NCBI GenBank assembly: GCA_963576785.1
Contig: OY756144.1
Location: 2,604,001-2,668,000 of the forward strand
DNA length: 64,000 nucleotides
Direction: 5' to 3'
DNA from: Chlorophyllum brunneum
Lineage: Eukaryota; Basidiomycota; Agaricomycetes; Agaricales; Agaricaceae
Both the position numbers and the translations under genes were made by a program. Of this stretch, positions 12,014 through 23,384 are shown piece by piece. Each line of letters starts with the position of its first letter. Positions within the stretch are counted from its first letter, which is position 1. Under the pieces are notes generated by a model that worked only from the letters and a program-made list of their open reading frames with translations, did no database searches and had not been told where the DNA came from.

Positions 12014-12089
12014 GATTGTTTATCCAAGTACTGTAGACTAATACCGTATAATCATCTTTTATGAAAACGATGGTGGTGGTACGAGTCAA

Positions 12090-14135
12090 AGAAGGGATGC
12101 TTGGTGGTTTATCAATAGGTAAACCAGTAGATGGATCTGGAGCATGGAAGACAATAACTTCCGAAGGTGTACTTCGAGAAGTAGAAGATGATGGTTGGTT
12201 CATCCGTTCTTCTCGCTTCTTCCCAACACATTTAGGGAAGTGTTCTTCACTGAATATGGCTGTTGGAGATGTATAGATTACATTTCCATTTAGGTGCCTC
12301 ATGAAACGATAGTTTTTCCTGTCCGATGTCCAACCAAGGAAAATCATGAGTTCTGACTTCGCTGTCAGTTTATTGTCTCTTATCTCTTTTGGAAGAAAGA
12401 TATAAGCACCGCAACCAAAGACTCTCTCCTTGGAGATGTCTGGAATCTTCTGATTCAACACTTCATAAGGTGTTTTCCACATGAACTGTGATACCGGTGT
12501 TTTATTATAGATATGTATTGCATGATCTATAGAAAACTCCCACCAACCATCAGGAATACAAGCATGATGCCGCATGGCTTCTTCTTTATCCATTAGAGTT
12601 CAGTTCAAGCATTCCACTCGACCATTTTGTTGGTGTATGTGCGGTGCACTAGTCTCATGTATAATCCCTAATGAGCGCAAATGAGATTGCAACTCGTCAG
12701 TTGCATACTCTCCTCCTCTATCAGTGCAGAGATATTTTAATTTAGTCTTGTATTGAGTCTGAATTAGGGCAATGAAATTTTTCATTTCTTCTGCTGCTTC
12801 TGATTTCTTATGAAGGAAGCGAATCCATCCATGAGAGGAAAAGTTGTCCATTATAGTCATGACCCATTTAAATTTATGGTAAGAAAGAATCGGAAGTTCA
12901 ACTAAATCCAAGTGAATTCTTTCGAATGGATGCTTTGCGCATGTAGGGTTCTCTCTAAAGGGTTTCTGGTGCATTTTTCCCTTGGCACAACTGTCACAGA
13001 CTGGTTTTTGCTCGGGAATCCGCACCGGAGTAAACCCAATCGTATTTTTCTCAAAATGATTGAGGATACGATTAGAGGGATGTCCTAATCTTGCATGTAC
13101 AACTTTGTAGCCAACGATCGGATCCGCAGTCATAGCTGCTTGTTCCAAGTGTACAATTTTGGTATTAACAAAATGTAAAGTAGTATTACGACTTGCTGAA
13201 GGATATGCTTGAAGAATAGCATTTCCTTCGCGATCAACAACTACTGATTTGTTGGCATCTGTTCTAACAGTTTTGCCATCCTGGCATAACTGTCCTACTG
13301 ACATTAGTCATTCAGAGGTTCCTTTTAGAAGGAAGACTGGATATATTAATATCTGCATTGGTTGAACGCTGTCAGTCTTCCCGTTATAGACTCTATGCTT
13401 AAGCATGACTGCGCCAAGACCAACTGCATTAAGGTAGGGGCCTTGTGCTCCTACAGTCTTAATTGGGATCGAAACTTCGAGTTCTTCGAAGTTGATAAAG
13501 TCTTCCGCATAAGGGGTATAATGATATGATGCCCCTGAGTCTAATAACCATATGTCACTGTATTCTTCTAGTGGCGTTATGATTTGATCATTGCTTAGCG
13601 ATCGAGATCTTAGTTGATCCGGTACTCTTAAATACTGATCAGGCATGCATGTTGAGAAACAAGAAAATTGAGAAGTGTTAAAACACTTCTCATTCATCAT
13701 TTTACACAATAATACATTATTATGGGACCCTAAAGATCCTGATAGTGTATCTATATGCCCGGCCCCCAACATCCCTTCCCCTTGCCCTTGCCCTTCTTCT
13801 TGTGAAGATGGCCAGTCGGCATATTGGTGACAGGACTGTGTATCAGGGTTAGTAAGAGTATCTGAGATCGAATCAATCACGTACCCAGCTCCTCCCTTCT
13901 TCTTGAAGTTGCTCCCATAGTTGGTTGACGAAAGTCCAAGAGACACCTCAGATTGAGGTGCCGAAGCAAATGGTTCGGAATTCGGAGACTTTGGGAGAGG
14001 CCTAGAAGAGGGTCCTGCAACGTTTGCAGGGTTCCTGGGGTCGCGGATGTCATAGGCGACATCCTGAGCCGGCGCCAGGAGGTCGTCGACCTCCTTCTCG
14101 CTCTCAAGCCATTTGAAGGCTTCGTCTACCAACAC
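12090..14135 (-). pseudogene. pol: copia protease and integrase, second copy
   Basis: Protease (WLLDSGASYH) lies in 13,308-14,135 and integrase (HHCC module, D-D-35-E) in 12,600-13,304, with the integrase C-terminal part down to about 12,090. The TGA codons between protease and integrase and after the catalytic Glu are the same as in the first copy. Confidence 0.87.
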
Positions 14136-15902
14136 TGTAAGTGTGGCAGGTCGCCTGTCAGCGGTCTTGTTTTTCTGAGTAAGAGAGTATCTCTTACTCT
14201 GGAAGTGCTCCGTTGGAGGGGAGGCCCTAGGAAGAGGAGGAAATTCCTCTTCATAGGTCCTTACAGCCGGAGCTACTATTTCCTCTTAAGGAGGAAGGTA
14301 GAACGGCTGAACCTCTCCGGGTTCAAACAAGTTGCCCCAGGCGACGGAGTCCATGCTTGGGATCTTTACCACATGGTGCATAGCCAAATTAATTTTTGTC
14401 CCAAATTTGGGAGAAACCAATAAGGTATATGGCGAACCAAGGGGTAAGAGGAAAGAGAAGCGGACACGAGTCGCATTAATATTGGGGTTACTATGCTTTA
14501 GGAACCATTTACTCACCCTCGTGTGTCCCTCACAGGTGCAACCTGGGGGGTGACCAGAAGGAACTGAAGGTGCACCGGGAGGTGTCACCAATCGTCCTTG
14601 TTGGGCATGGGGATGAGAGACCTCGTGCATCCGTCGATCATAATGATCGAGGGCACATTTCTTCACCATTTGCATTGGCAAAGGACCAGTGACGCGGTCG
14701 CACCAGGTGGTCACCTGTTGAATCTGCAGTGAGTTCTCGAGAAGGGCGGTAAAACATAAGTTTCATGCCTCAGCACGCACCTTTTTCTCGAGCTCAGCAT
14801 GAGCATTCTCTCGTGCCTGCTGGACCTTCTTGGGATTAACCCAAGTAAGAGGCTTTGGTCTCTCACTCACTAGTACACGAGTGGTTGGAGGAGCGGGAGT
14901 GGGAACAGGTCGAGGCACATCCATGCGCCTCATCAAGTTGAAGGGGGTCATCCCTAGACCAGTGTAGTGACGGACCGCTGGTTCTGTGGCAGCGGCAAAG
15001 CCCGCCATGGCTTCCGCCATGTGGGCCTGAGGTTTACCCTGGCGCTTTTTGGGCTTCTTCTTCTTCTTCTGGACGTCAATCCAGGTAGGAGTAGGAGGAG
15101 AAGGCTGAGGGGGCTGCCCACTCGGATTGGCAGAGTGGCGAGGACCTCTTGCAGGCTGGGCCCTGGTATCGCCTCCAGGGTGGAAGCAGTTCCAGGGTGG
15201 TCCAGGGTGAGTCCTAGGGAAGTTGCCCTGAGGGCGAGCTTGGTAGTTGGCGGTAGTGGCAAATGAAGCTTGTTGGTTAGACATGGAGGGTCTGGATCCT
15301 TCACGTCTTGACCATTCAGCATTTATAGCCTGCTGAACTACCTCCCAGGTCATATCCACAACATTGTGATTATTTGCCAATGTTGTTTGTGCCACAGCAT
15401 TCCAATCAGGTGGTAATGCATTCAAAGCAATCATTGCGCCAAGAACTTCTGGCAATCTTACTTTAGCTATTTCTAATTGAGAAGCCATTGTTCTCAATTC
15501 AGCTAGATCCATTGCTGGATCTTGATTCCCTGAAATGCGCTTTCGCAGCATTCTTTGGAGAATTGAATATACCATGACAGGAGAAGGTGTCCCGAAGCGG
15601 GTTTTCAAGTCATCCCAGAGGAATCCAGGAGCATCATGCCCATGGAGTAATAGGGAATCAGGTAAGGTACCATTTATAACAGCCAATGCCTAACCTCTCA
15701 ATTGTTCTCTCCTTCTATCCTCCTCTGTTAAGGTGGTAGGATTCGCAGGAGAGAGATCCTGGTCTGTCACAGTCCATCCGGACTGGTCAGAACCAGTGAC
15801 AGAAATGAGGGTTAGGGCATCCTGAAGCCTTCTAGACCAGAACGCATAGTTTTTAGGCCCATTGAGCTTAGGTAAACCAGCGACGATATTATTGGTAGAC
15901 AT
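14136..15902 (-). pseudogene. gag: copia gag plus unexplained in-frame extension, second copy
   Basis: It is the duplicate of 3736-5502. The capsid region covers 15,250-15,902 and is split by a TAG at 15,690-15,692. The lysine-rich and CTCEGH-bearing extension covers 14,136-15,249, with the same TGA and TAA interruptions as the first copy. Confidence 0.8.
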
Positions 15903-16061
15903 AATATCTTCGTCGAGTGTATTTCTTTCTAGAAGAAAATTCTCATATCAGCAATGATCAAATATAAGGATAACTCTGTCAGGTAAAGCCCTATCATCCT
16001 ATCTCAGTTAGAGGGGATGATAATGGTTTAACCATTGGTAAGGCTACCGGGGCCCATAACC

Positions 16062-16633
16062 TGTTGAGGAAATGACCATAACGAGTTGTTTGCTGGAGGC
16101 AGCAGTAAATGCAGTGGAAGAGAACATAGGATCTACTCACCGAGATAATAAGCTTCTATCTGATACCTGTAGAAAGGTAATTCGGATAGACAGATATTAT
16201 TGATGAAGTGGTTAACATCAGAGAAGTAGAGGTCAAAGTCGATTAAATCGATGGAGATGTTGTACTCAAAGAGATAGGCAATGATGAAGGGGTTGTTCAT
16301 TTGAACAAGATGCAGAACTAGGTCTGCTACATAGGGTTTATATACATATTGTAACATAGGCAAGTCATACTACATAAAATACTAGCATTGCATGGATTGT
16401 TCCTTATGACTCCCTTTAACTGCAGCGTAGTGCCTGCGGAGTACTGCGGAACATAGTATCTAGTCATTTGGTACTATGTAGAATAATCTATCAAGTACTT
16501 ATGACTCTTATCGTATGCAGAGCAACTCATAGGAAGTTACTACGGAATGAAGTTACTGGAAAGTAATAGATCAGTCTATTATTATCATAATGACTTCATA
16601 GTCTATTTCTAGAATATGTCCGAAACTTCAACA
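16062..16633 (-). repeat. copia 5' LTR, second copy
   Basis: The segment is identical to the LTR at 5662-6233, with TGTTGA...TCAACA ends. The primer-binding site GGTTATGGGCCCC is at 16,049-16,061 on the minus strand. Confidence 0.85.
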
Positions 16634-17466
16634 CACTGTTCACTTGAGGCAGTCTTCCTATATGGTATATGGACAGGATCGCACTGCTTGACTGCATATG
16701 CTGCCACCCCGAATCCAGATCACTTATGTGGTATCAACTTAAACGGGTACACTCCATTGTTGGTGGAGACCCATCGATGGAGGATTTAGATCTCTCGAGC
16801 CAGGCTGCCCCTTCTCGGCAACTGGGCAGCTTTTTCCAGCATGCTCCCAGTAGACGACCTGCTACAGTCCACTAGTTGGGTAGGGAAGTGTAAGTCCCAG
16901 GCACTTCTAGACCCTAGGCACCCCCTCCAAGGTGTGACCCCTAGACTAGCTTCCCATTCCCCCACAGCCACTTTCGCTATGCCCAACCTCCTAGGAGGCG
17001 ACTTGTCTTAGGGTACAGATCCGCATGCTAATACTAATGGGGATCTCCATCTCACAGGGGGTGCTACCGGGGTGGTGTTCACATTGGATTACCTAAGCAA
17101 CCCATGGAACAGATTACTAAGCATTCCATGGAATGAATTACTAAGTATTCCATGGAATGGGCACCAATCAACCTGAGTTTTCCCGAGCCAACCCGTACCT
17201 GCCCGCTGCCCTGGAGTTTGGCTGATCCCTACTAACAACCAGGCACTACCCCTGAAGGGGTCCGAACATGGCGATACTGGTAGGGAGTGGCCTGTCCTTG
17301 CAGTCAGCTTGTTGTCACCTCAATACCCCTCTTATCATCCCCTATCCTTTCGGTCCCTTTTGGGTGTGACAGGGCAGCTTTTTTCAGCATGCTCCCCACC
17401 AATATGCAAGTATGATTGGGAGTGGGCCCAGATGTCCATCATTAGCCAAGATAACCTAGCTTCGAG
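16634..17466 (-). mobile_element. Head-1 fragment, second copy
   Basis: This duplicates 6234-7053, but here head-1 homology runs about 13-15 bases further (AACCTAGCTTCGAGAT, compared with AACCCAGCCTCGAGATG in the head at 19,597-21,028) until the T-tract of the adjoining LINE A. This copy therefore shows what the sequence was before the duplication breakpoint. Confidence 0.82.
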
Positions 17467-19596
17467 ATTTTTTTTATTTTTTATTTTTAATCGTAGCCTA
17501 AGGCCAATTTATTATGCGGTGCTCGAATACAGCCCATGGCTGGAATACAAACACGTACTCTAGCGGGTATCTATAGAGAGAAAGTGGTAATTACGCCCTA
17601 CCAAGCAAAAGTACTGTTGCCCAAAACCAATGGTAGGAGGAATCGTGGCCTACTCCTGAGCCCAAAGGGCAAGGGGAGTGGATGCCAGAGGAGGCAAGTG
17701 GGCAGGGAGGTCCCCCAACCAGCGACCCAATCCGGAGACCAGGCCCAGTCAGTAAGTATTACTTCACTGTAAATGCCCAATGCCAGAAACCCCTAGTTAC
17801 CAGTCCTGCTACTAGCCCCTAGAGTTCTTCTTACTAGGAGCCATCCCTCTCGGCCACAGTCACCCTTGCCAGAGTAATAGGCCACACCATTTGTATGGCT
17901 ATTGGCGTCTTCACCACACCTAGTTGCCAAAGGGGACAATGCCGTTCATAAAACTCTAAAGGTCTTCACCAGACTTTCACCAGAGTTCTCTGGTGCTGGA
18001 CAATAACCCACCTACCCTGAGCCAGTTATCCAATTCCCTGAGGAATGGATGGGAAAGCGAATGACTGAGGGTTTGCTTTCAAGAACTTGACGAGGGTACC
18101 CGGCATGGCAGGGTACTCCCTAGAGGTATCAAACCAACTACAGTTAGTAAGAATATGCACACAAGACTTGAAGGGAGCCCCGCATGGACACCAGAATGGT
18201 TCATCCTGGAAGAACTGAGACCTGTAGGCCCCGATAGGCATATGGTTGAGTATAACTCTACACATGCGGGCAGACAGCAAGTTTGACTCTGCTGCGGCAG
18301 AGGGCAGCCACAAACCTCCATGGAGGTAAGTGGGCTGGAGGGACTTACTGTTGCGCCCTTCAAGAGCCATAAACTGGCTACCCAAGTAAGTAGGATCCTG
18401 GAATCGAGTGACCCAGGCATCCTGGCAAGATTTGACAACCTTCTGACGAAGGGAATCAAGGGAGGTTTGCAGACAGGGACCTGCAGAGACCTAAAGCTCA
18501 GTACAGTACTGATGCACCGTACCATGAATGGCCCACTTCTCCGAAGAGTATGTATGCCAGACGTGAAGGGAGTGTTTGGGGTGACCCCCAAACCACTCCA
18601 TAAGGGTGTTGCACATGGCAAGCGAGTGAGCCTGACTGGAGTGAACAGAAGGGTCCACCACTCTCCTAGCTGAGCCAAGAGAGTCAGTGAACAGGACAAT
18701 GGAGTCACAATCAGGAAGACTGGTAGCCTTCCCAACTGCAATCTGGATAGTGTACAGCTCCGCATCAGGAGCTGTCACTTGGCCCGCTGCATGTCTTGTC
18801 TGAAAGACACACCAGCCTGACCAGTAGATATGGGCAGCAGAAACTGCCTGGAATTCCCCCCACAGCGGCAGACTAGCATCCATGGCCACAGTGAGAACCC
18901 GAGGATTGGCATTAGCATGTTCCAAGGTGCTGTTCAGATGCCTTATATGCACGGCCCTCTTGTTGCAAGAACGAGGAGAGTCGTGGAAGGATACCTGGGC
19001 TGCAAAGTGGTCCAGGAGATGGTGACCAGGTTGAGCCACTGCAGCGCAGGGATCAAACTGTTCAGTGAGGGATGGGAGCACTGAGATGGCTTCCATAAGG
19101 GAACCCTTGACCTGCCTGAAGAGGTGGTCAGATAAGAGGGAGATAGAGAGAGGGTGTGGGGGGGCACCCTTGGCATTCAGATGATCGAGAAGGGATCGGA
19201 GAGGGTGGGTATTGGAGAGGGTGGCAAGATGGTAGTTTGCTCTTGAGGCCAGCTTTTTCAGATGGAGGTGGACAGGGATGAGACCAGCAAGGGCTTTGGT
19301 GCCGTCAGAGGGGGAGGTGCAGAATGCACTGCTGATCCACAGCACAGTCTTGTGCTGCATAGTATTGAGGGATTTGAGAAGGCTCTTTACACCGAGCCTT
19401 GTCAAAATACCACAGCCAGAAGGTATATGTTGTAATAGGCATGACACATGACCTGAAGAGGAGCCACTTCTGCTTAGGGGTCAGACTGCGGGAGGAATTG
19501 CCAAGCATTCCCATTGCTTTCACGGTGGAGAGAGCCTTGGTAGAATAATATCAAATGTGCTCTTGAAAATTCAGGGCATGATTGAAGTAAAAGCCC
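17467..19596 (-). mobile_element. LINE A, 5'-truncated, minus strand
   Basis: A T-rich tract at 17,467-17,488 is the poly(A) tail. The 3' UTR follows with the LINE A signature AATAAATTGGCC, then the C-terminal part of ORF2. Homology stops at 19,596, inside the RT palm/thumb (YLGFYF region), where head 1 begins. I found no target-site duplication. Confidence 0.88.
18026..19590 (-). pseudogene. LINE A ORF2 C-terminal part (RT thumb, RNase H, zinc module)
   Basis: The frame is shifted and stopped several times but keeps a recognisable RNase H with VAMDASLPL (first Asp), DAELYTIQ (Glu) and FTDSLGSA (second Asp), and the zinc module CPCGAPFKSCVHILTNC before the end at 18,026. The RT part includes the segment following the LGNSSRSLTPKQK motif. 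The lesions include a frameshift between RT and RNase H near 19,310 and a stop around 18,490. Confidence 0.82.
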
Positions 19597-21028
19597 CATC
19601 GCTCCTTGACTTGTTACCACCACCATCACTTTTTCCACTTCCTTTCCCCATCACACCTTTTGTCTCCTGGGCTCTCTCTCATGGGCCTGGGTCTTTTCTG
19701 AGCCTTTGCTGGCTGTAGGGGGGTGGTCCGTGTGGCAATGTTACTCGGTCAATAGGTGGTGCGCCCTTGGTAAAGGCAATTAAAGGTGGGTATATCCCCA
19801 CCATTCATCTGACTGATGCCTATACACACAGATTGATGGGGTGGCCCCTTGGTAAAGGGTCTTAAAGGCTGGAGTACTGGCCACCTTGCTTGCTTGTGCT
19901 TGCTGGGTTGCCAGTGGTGGCAGCCCTTCTATTAATCCAATGGAGTTGTAGTCCCGTATAGGGTTTGCATAGTGGTTTTAACCCCTGCTATAGCTCAAGT
20001 CCAGTTAGCATCTCGAGGCTGGGTTATCCTGGCTGACAATGGATGTCTGGGCCTACCCCTAATCATGCTTGCATGTCGGTGGGGAGCATGCTGAAAAAAG
20101 CTGCCCTGTCGCACCTGAAAGGGACCAAAAGGATAAGGGATGGTAATAGGGGGTATGGAGGTGAAAACAAGCCAACTGAAAGAATAGGCCACCCTCCACC
20201 AGTGTCGCCATGCCTTCGGGAACCCCTCTGGGGGTAGTGCCTGGTCGTTAGTAGGGATACGCCAAACTCCAGGATACCAGGTGGGTGCAGGTCAATGCGG
20301 GGAAACTTGGGTTGATTGGCACTCATTTCACGGATTGCTTAGTAACCTGTTCCGCGGGATGCTTATGTGATCCAATGTGAACACCACCCTGGTAGTGCCC
20401 CCTGTGAGATGGAGATCCCTGCCAGTATTAGCACACAGATCTGCACCCAAAGACAAGTCATCTCCTCTGGGGGTAGGGCATGGCGAAAGCAGCTGCAGGG
20501 GAAGGGGAAGCTAGTCCAGGGGTTGCGCCTTGGAGGTACACCTTCATGGCCTCTGCCTGCCCAACTAGTGGACCGTAGTGGGCTGTTTACTGGGAGTACG
20601 CTGAAAAAAGCCACCCGGTTACTGAGAAGGAGTGGCCTGGCTCAAGAGGTCTAGATCCTCTGTTGATAGGTCTCCATCAACAACGGAGTGTACCTGTTTA
20701 AGTTGATACCACGTAAGTAGTCTGGATTTGGGGTGGTGATGTGTGCAGTCATGTGGTGAGGTCCTGTCTGTACACTATGTAGGAAGAATGCCTCAAGCAA
20801 ATGGTGGGCCAGTCCTCAGGGATACCACACTCTCTCAGTAGTGGGGTGTCCACCCAAGCTAAAGGCTTTACCTCTTAGGAGGGAGGGGCAAAGTCCCCGC
20901 AACATGGCTGGATGTGACATCAATATGGGAGCCTGGGAACATGCTGGGCATTCTACGGGCACATATCATCTCAAGACCCCCATCTCTGGGCTGCTAGGAG
21001 TTTGCCTGCAAGGAACTCCATGTACGGG
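19597..21028 (+). repeat. Head-1 sequence, full length (copy a)
   Basis: The 1432-bp unit recurs at 41,916-43,182 and 57,564-58,998 and in part at five further places. It has two GCTGAAAAAAGC motifs (near 20,090 and 20,590) and ends CAAGGAACTCCATGTACGGG. No long conserved reading frame runs through it, so it looks non-coding. A short frame near its end, with an ATG around 20,904, happens to run into the LINE B RNase H frame. Confidence 0.85.
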
Positions 21029-22212
21029 TGTTCGCTCCATCATGGGGTGTCAGTATATAGGGGGTTGTGTTCCACACCCCAGATCAATCGCTCTCATGAC
21101 CCCCACTCAGGCAATTAGGGTCAAGGGGCCGGTCACAGAGGCAAACTCTCGTTTGCCAGACTTAACAGAGATGTTCAAGCCATTTGTGCTCAAAGCATCC
21201 CCAGGTTCTCGTCTCCTGGACTGCTACACGGCCCAGGTGACTTACAAGACATATGACACCTCGCTGGGTGGAAACCCTGCAGATCGTCAGGTGGATTTGC
21301 TCAACGATACCCTTTGTGGGTATCATGGAGACAGACAGGTTGTCTACACAGTGATGGATGCAAGTCTGCCACTGATTGGAGATTACCAGGCAGTCTTGGC
21401 TGCCCATGTTTACAGGGGGACATGCTTGCTTCATGCAATGCATCACTCAGCTGGCAAGGTTATAGCCCCAGATGCTGAGCTATTTGCCATTTGTATGACT
21501 TTGGGAACTGCTATGGCAGTTTCTGAGGCTATACATATTGCGGTCTTTACAGACTCAATTGGTTCTGCCAAGCAAACTCTTGACCCATCCGTACACTCTG
21601 GCCAGGGGCATTCTCTGGCTGTGTGTCATCTTCTGTTGGAGTGGTTCAAGAATTATCCTGACCACTCCCTCACTTTCTGGTCTGTTCTGTCTTCAGCAAA
21701 ATAGTCCATTCATCAGGAGGTGCATTTATTTGCCACCGACTTATGGGTTGCTGCTGGACGTTGTCCAGCAATGTCTATCGATTCGCTGTGTAAACTCAAT
21801 ATGGCAACCATTCAGAAGGCTTGGAGAGTCACTTTCCAAGACTCCTCTTATTGTGGTTCTAACTTACCTTGCTCTCAAGGATAGTAGGAACAGAGTTTTA
21901 CAGCCGACATACCTCCATGGGGGCTCTTGGCTTCCTTCCTTTCCCTCTCAGTCCATCATGACAAGAGCGAATCATGCCATTCTTGGGCATGCTCCAACTG
22001 GCGAGTATCACTCCCGGTTCTATCCTCTAGAGCCTATCAGCTGCAAGTGTGGGGCCCCTCTGGAGACCCGCACTCATATCTTGTGCTCCTGTCCTTTGTA
22101 CAAGAGACGTCATGGCCTGCCGGTCTCTGTTGACCAGCTAGTATCTTTTCTTAAATGCAATCCTTCTGCGTTTGCATTTAAGGCCAATGCACCGCTTGCA
22201 GGAGTTGGATAA
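21029..22212 (+). pseudogene. LINE B ORF2 C-terminal tail (RNase H and zinc module)
   Basis: Homology to LINE B begins right after the head GGG. RNase H residues are visible: Asp in VMDASLPL, Glu in DAELFAI and Asp in FTDSIGSA. A TAG at about 21,702-21,704 replaces the Trp of the AKWSIHQ segment; the same TAG occurs in the LINE B copy at 35,189-38,848. A frame change follows, and the zinc module CKCGAPLETRTHILCSC and the end ANAPLAGVG close the reading frame at 22,212. Confidence 0.85.
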
Positions 22213-22517
22213 TGCAACATGGCCCCTGCTAGCTTCCCACATCTCCGATGTGTGTAGAAGTTAATTGTGAATTGACGCATACTCTTCTTAGGGAGGGGAG
22301 GCTAGGGGTCACTTGTATATCTGGTCTAGGATTTGTATGTCCGTGCGTATTTCCACGACCATTCACCCAGACTGCCAACAGGCAGTCTAGTTCGGCCAGG
22401 GGAGAGCCTGTCTTCTTTTACCTACCTATGTAGTCTACATGTCACAGTAGATACAGGTGGACTGCAATTGTGCACCACCTTAAACATGTTGATTTAAAAA
22501 AAAAAAAAAAAAAAAAA

Positions 22518-22830
22518 GCCACAACTAAGAATATTGAGATCCTTAGGGCATTGGTCGAACATCTGTCCCCTCCAGAAGCCCCCTTCTGGATTGGACTCCC
22601 CTCTTCAGTGTCGTACCTCCACATGGTCAACGTTCCTTGTCTCAAGAACTCTGTTGCCAGAGTTCAGTGTACTCCAGCAGACATCGAGGAGGTTCTTACC
22701 TCATCGGTGCATGCTTCTCTTATCAGTCTCAAGGGTCCCCCAAGACTGGTGTGTAACTCAAAGACGTCTGACTCCTTGACGGTGTTCTTCAACATTTGGG
22801 ACTCCATAAGGGGTATCCAAGCTCTCGGTC
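22518..22830 (+). pseudogene. LINE A ORF1 internal fragment
   Basis: About 104 codons match LINE A ORF1 (for example IEILRALVE, PFWIGLPSSVSYL and ISLKGPPRLV). The fragment sits between the poly(A) of the chimeric element on its left and the poly(T) of the full-length LINE A on its right. It has neither ORF1 start nor zinc knuckles. Confidence 0.85.
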
Positions 22831-22849
22831 TTTTTTTTTTTTTTTTTTT

Positions 22850-23384
22850 GAATCATAGCCTAAGGCCAATTTATTACACGGTGCTCAAACACAGCCCGCG
22901 GCCGGAATACAAACGAGTACTCTAGTGGGTATCTACGGAGACAGTGGTAACTACGCCCTACCAAGCATAAGTACCGTTGCCCGAGACCAACGGTAGGAGG
23001 AATTGCGTCCTACTCCTGAGCCCGAAGGGCAAGGGGAGTGGATGCCAGAGGAGGCAGGTGGGCAGGGAGGTCCCCCAACCAGCGGCCTAGTCTGGAGACC
23101 AGGCCCAGTCAGTAAGTGTTAGTTCACCACAAATGCCTGGCAATGGAAACCCCCAGTTACCGGTCTAGCTACTAGCCCCCAAAGTTCTTCTTACTGAAAG
23201 TCATCCCCCCGGCCACGGTCACCCTTGCCAGAGTAATCGGCTGCACCATTTGTGTGGCTATTGGCGTCTTCACCACACCTAGTTGCCAAAGGGGACAACT
23301 CTATTCATAGAACTCCGAGAGTCTTCACCGGACTTTCACCGGAGTTCTCCGGCGCCGGACAGTAACCCACCTACCCTAAGCCAG
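22850..23384 (-). other. LINE A 3' UTR
   Basis: About 535 bp after the ORF2 stop. It ends with AATAAA followed within about 20 bases by GGCC-TTA-GGC, a small potential hairpin, then the A-tail. The same end is found in the LINE A tails ending at 17,467, 31,036, 44,181, 46,390 and 56,236, so it defines the family and is probably what the RT recognises. Confidence 0.7.

Larger units (their letters stand above)
7054..12035 (-). mobile_element. LINE C, Tad1-like non-LTR retrotransposon lacking its 3' end
   Basis: The order on the minus strand is ORF1 (CCHC), endonuclease and RT up to the thumb. RNase H, 3' UTR and poly(A) are missing because the sequence stops at the tandem-duplication junction near 7053. 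The 5' boundary with copia is not sharply visible and lies somewhere between 12,014 and 12,090. ORF1 and ORF2 overlap as ATGA. Several stops, mostly TGA at likely Arg positions, make it inactive. Confidence 0.85.
12050..16633 (-). mobile_element. copia element, second copy
   Basis: This is the duplicate of the element at 1650-6233, shifted by 10,400 bp. Its structure and every stop codon are the same, so it was already defective before the duplication. LINE C, complete on this side, replaces RT. Confidence 0.9.
7054..17453. repeat. Complete second unit of the 10.4-kb tandem duplication
   Basis: The unit runs from the broken 3' side of LINE C, through LINE C, the second copia element and the second head-1 fragment. 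After 17,453 the two copies part: here head-1 sequence goes on for about 15 bases into the poly(T) of a LINE A, while after 7053 it is joined to LINE C. The junction has short shared sequence (ATAA...CCTCGA), which suggests microhomology. Near identity means a very recent duplication or an assembly duplication. Confidence 0.93.
19597..22517 (+). mobile_element. Chimeric retroposon: head 1 plus LINE B tail (copy a)
   Basis: The layout is head 1 (19,597-21,028), a LINE B ORF2 tail from just before RNase H (21,029-22,212), the LINE B 3' UTR, and a poly(A) of about 22 bases (22,496-22,517). The head starts CATCGCTCCTTGACTTGTT, the same start as the two copies with target-site duplications. The flanks here (LINE A minus on the left, LINE A ORF1 plus on the right) do not give a duplication. 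Confidence 0.85.

Noticed and set aside
19597..21028. Head 1 as a host protein gene
   Set aside because: No reading frame is conserved between the copies at 19,597, 41,916 and 57,564; short frames are broken differently in each.
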